Shown here piece by piece: positions 14,574 through 16,131 of a stretch of 16,131 nucleotides of DNA. A model generated the notes under the pieces. That model was not told the DNA's origin. It saw only the letters and a program-made list of their open reading frames with translations, and did not search any database. The DNA is taken from NCBI GenBank assembly GCA_900770075.1, contig CAAGIZ010000069.1, forward strand, positions 1 through 16,131, read 5' to 3'. Every line of letters begins with the position of its first letter. The stretch's first letter is position 1. The position numbers and the translations under genes were made by a program. This DNA comes from Spirochaetia bacterium. Its GTDB lineage: Bacteria > Spirochaetota > Spirochaetia > Treponematales > Treponemataceae.

Positions 14574-16019
14574 TTACTCAAATTCAAATTCTGCACCGCA
14601 TTTCGGACACTTAGTCATGTCCAAAGTGATTTTTTCACCACATTCAGGACAGAAGTATTCTTCCTCTTCTTCCTGAACAGTCTGTGCAGCCTCATCTTCC
14701 GGTTTTTCGGAATCATCGTCTACGAATTCAACCACATCCCGAACGATGGAATTTACGGCTTCCAGCTCTTCCTGTGTTATGCCTTCAACCTTGATGGAGC
14801 CTTCTTCAAAAGAATCCACAAAAGTCTGGATATCGTCAAAGCCTGCTGCCTTGAGTTTTTCTGCAACCTGAGCATTTACGCCAGGAAGTTCAGAAATTGT
14901 AGAAATAGGTTCGCCTTCAACATCCGGTTCGTTGTTAAAGAGGTTTTCTGCTGCCCTGCGGGTAGCGAACTGGCTCAAATCCATTTCTGCAGCCTGTTCC
15001 TCTGTCTTTACATCGATAGACCAGTCGCACAGGCGGTTTGCCAGCCGGACGTTCATGCCGGACTTTCCGATTGCAAGGGAGAACTGACTTTCGTTTACGA
15101 TTGCAAGAGCCTGTTTTTTCTCTTCGTCGGTAATAAAAACCTTTTCAACTTCTGCAGGAGAAAGGGCATTTTTGATGAATTCTACAGGATTAGGGTCATA
15201 GCGGAGCACGTCGATTTTTTCACCTTCAAGCTCCCTTATTACATTCTGAATGCGCACGCCTTTAAGACCTACACAGGCACCTACAGGATCTACATCCTCC
15301 TTGTTGGAAAGCACGGCGATTTTCGTGCGGTATCCTGCTTCACGGACAATCTTGAAAATTTCAACAGTCTTATCTTCAAGTTCCGGTACTTCAAGTTCAA
15401 CGATAGACTGAACGAATTTCGGATCCGTACGGCTCAAAATCAACTGAACGCCGGAAGACGTAGGCTTTACATCAACAACAATAGCCTTAATTCTGTCGTT
15501 TTTCTGGTAAACTTCCCTGGAACTCTGATATTTTTTCGGAAGGACACCTTCAACCTTACCCAGATCCACGTAGATGTTTCCGTTGTGTTCACGCTGATAA
15601 TAACCGATGATGATTTCGCCCACTTTCTCCCTGTTTTCTGCAAGAAGATTGCTTCTGAAACTTTCGTTCAGCCCCTGATGCGCAGCCTGCTTTCCTGTTG
15701 AAACGGCAGAACGCTCAAAAGTCTTCGGGTCTACAAGGATAAGGATTTCGTCTCCGACCTCACATTCATCGCTCATTTTAAGGGCATCTTCAAGTTCAAT
15801 TTCCGTTACAGGGTCATAAACACCATCAACAATCACTTTTTTAGAATAGACAGAAACATCGGACAGATCTTCTGTAAACTGAACTTCGCAGTTGTCCGAA
15901 GTTCCGAAAGTTTTTTTGTAAGCGGCCTTTATAGCCGTTTCAACAGTCTGTTTAACCGATTCTACAGAAACTCCCTTTTCTTCAATAAGTTCGCGAATCG
16001 CTTCTGACATGTCTGACAT
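14574..16019 (-). CDS. nusA: Transcription elongation/termination factor NusA with C-terminal zinc ribbon, 481 aa
   Basis: Binds RNA polymerase and nascent RNA to modulate pausing, termination and antitermination. I start at ATG 16019, with AAGGAG 6 nt upstream; the frame stays open to the window edge but the added part is unlike NusA. Order: N-terminal polymerase-binding domain (1-125); S1 (about 133-198); KH1 with GACVGLKGVRIQNV (247-260); KH2 with SLAIGKSGMNVRLA (314-327); one helix-hairpin-helix unit ISELPGV..KLKAAGF (375-394) extending to about 432; acidic linker (434-454); CPEC (457-460) and CPKC (471-474), a four-cysteine zinc-ribbon pattern. The ribbon and acidic linker are not part of E. 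coli NusA, which ends in two acidic repeats. It leads the infB-rbfA-truB-rpsO-pnp operon. Confidence 0.96.
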   Translation of the reverse strand: MSDMSEAIRELIEEKGVSVESVKQTVETAIKAAYKKTFGTSDNCEVQFTEDLSDVSVYSKKVIVDGVYDPVTEIELEDALKMSDECEVGDEILILVDPKTFERSAVSTGKQAAHQGLNESFRSNLLAENREKVGEIIIGYYQREHNGNIYVDLGKVEGVLPKKYQSSREVYQKNDRIKAIVVDVKPTSSGVQLILSRTDPKFVQSIVELEVPELEDKTVEIFKIVREAGYRTKIAVLSNKEDVDPVGACVGLKGVRIQNVIRELEGEKIDVLRYDPNPVEFIKNALSPAEVEKVFITDEEKKQALAIVNESQFSLAIGKSGMNVRLANRLCDWSIDVKTEEQAAEMDLSQFATRRAAENLFNNEPDVEGEPISTISELPGVNAQVAEKLKAAGFDDIQTFVDSFEEGSIKVEGITQEELEAVNSIVRDVVEFVDDDSEKPEDEAAQTVQEEEEEYFCPECGEKITLDMTKCPKCGAEFEFE

Positions 16020-16058
16020 AAAATTCTCCTTATTTACCGCCATGGCCGGCAGAATAAT

Positions 16059-16075
16059 AAAGCACACAGTGCTTT
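16059..16075. other. Small hairpin upstream of nusA
   Basis: Perfect inverted repeat AAAGCAC (16059-16065) and GTGCTTT (16069-16075) with a 3-nt loop, 40 nt before the nusA start. On the minus strand it lies in the leader or intergenic region. No U-run follows. A TTATAG-like -10 box on the minus strand near 16115-16120 is possible, but the matching -35 would be at or past the window edge, so no promoter is called. Confidence 0.45.
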
Positions 16076-16131
16076 GCATGATAAAAATACACAAAAGTAC
16101 TTTTTCCATGCCCCTATAATTTACAAATGTA

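Noticed and set aside
14535..15701. A 388-codon plus-strand frame opposite nusA
   Set aside because: Antisense shadow of nusA; extremely Phe-rich translation typical of reading Glu/Lys codons backwards.
16114..16131. Possible last codons of rimP (reading ...YICKL then TAG on the minus strand)
   Set aside because: Five codons are too few to identify a protein; rimP is only expected by gene order. More upstream sequence is required.

Overview
The window looks like chromosomal DNA of a spirochaete, most likely of the Treponema group. This is an inference. It rests on the co-linear nusA-infB-rbfA-truB-(FAD synthetase)-rpsO-pnp block, which matches the order I recall in treponemes, and on the species-type palindromic intergenic repeats. 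No rRNA, tRNA, CRISPR array, phage gene or transposase is visible. Every convincing gene lies on the minus strand, so transcription runs from high to low coordinates.

Region 1 (16131 down to about 6968) is a transcription, translation and RNA-decay operon. NusA carries an extra C-terminal zinc ribbon. It is followed by IF2 (with a Gly/Asn/Arg/Phe-rich disordered N-terminus and an Ala/Glu/Lys-rich C-terminal tail), RbfA, one polypeptide that fuses TruB pseudouridine synthase to an FAD-synthetase (FMN adenylyltransferase) domain, ribosomal protein S15, and polynucleotide phosphorylase. Genes overlap or lie within 22 bp of each other from infB to pnp. Only nusA-infB has a longer gap, and it holds a 13-bp RNA hairpin. 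A rho-independent terminator follows pnp.

Region 2 (6874 down to 4135) holds a DUF1846 family protein with a Walker-A-like glycine loop. Below it is a 397-residue protein that I do not recognise at family level, but whose E...D...DxK pattern suggests a PD-(D/E)XK nuclease fold.

Region 3 (3668 down to 61) is a lysine/diaminopimelate cluster: dapA, asd (the archaeal/fungal-like type) and lysA. The three steps are the first committed reaction of the pathway, supply of its aspartate-semialdehyde substrate, and the last decarboxylation. The spacers here are unusually long and full of hairpins. Two families of palindromic repeats recur. One is a three-module element (nt 1-56 and 3980-4039) that lies next to or near the 3' ends of lysA and the putative nuclease gene. 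The other is a 'CCTCGAAAAA' hairpin family (nt 1443-1478, 1515-1542, 2679-2715) between dapA, asd and lysA.

The observations most worth following are the TruB-FAD synthetase fusion that lacks a recognisable riboflavin-kinase motif, the NusA zinc ribbon, the two unusual IF2 tails, the putative nuclease, and the modular repeat families.
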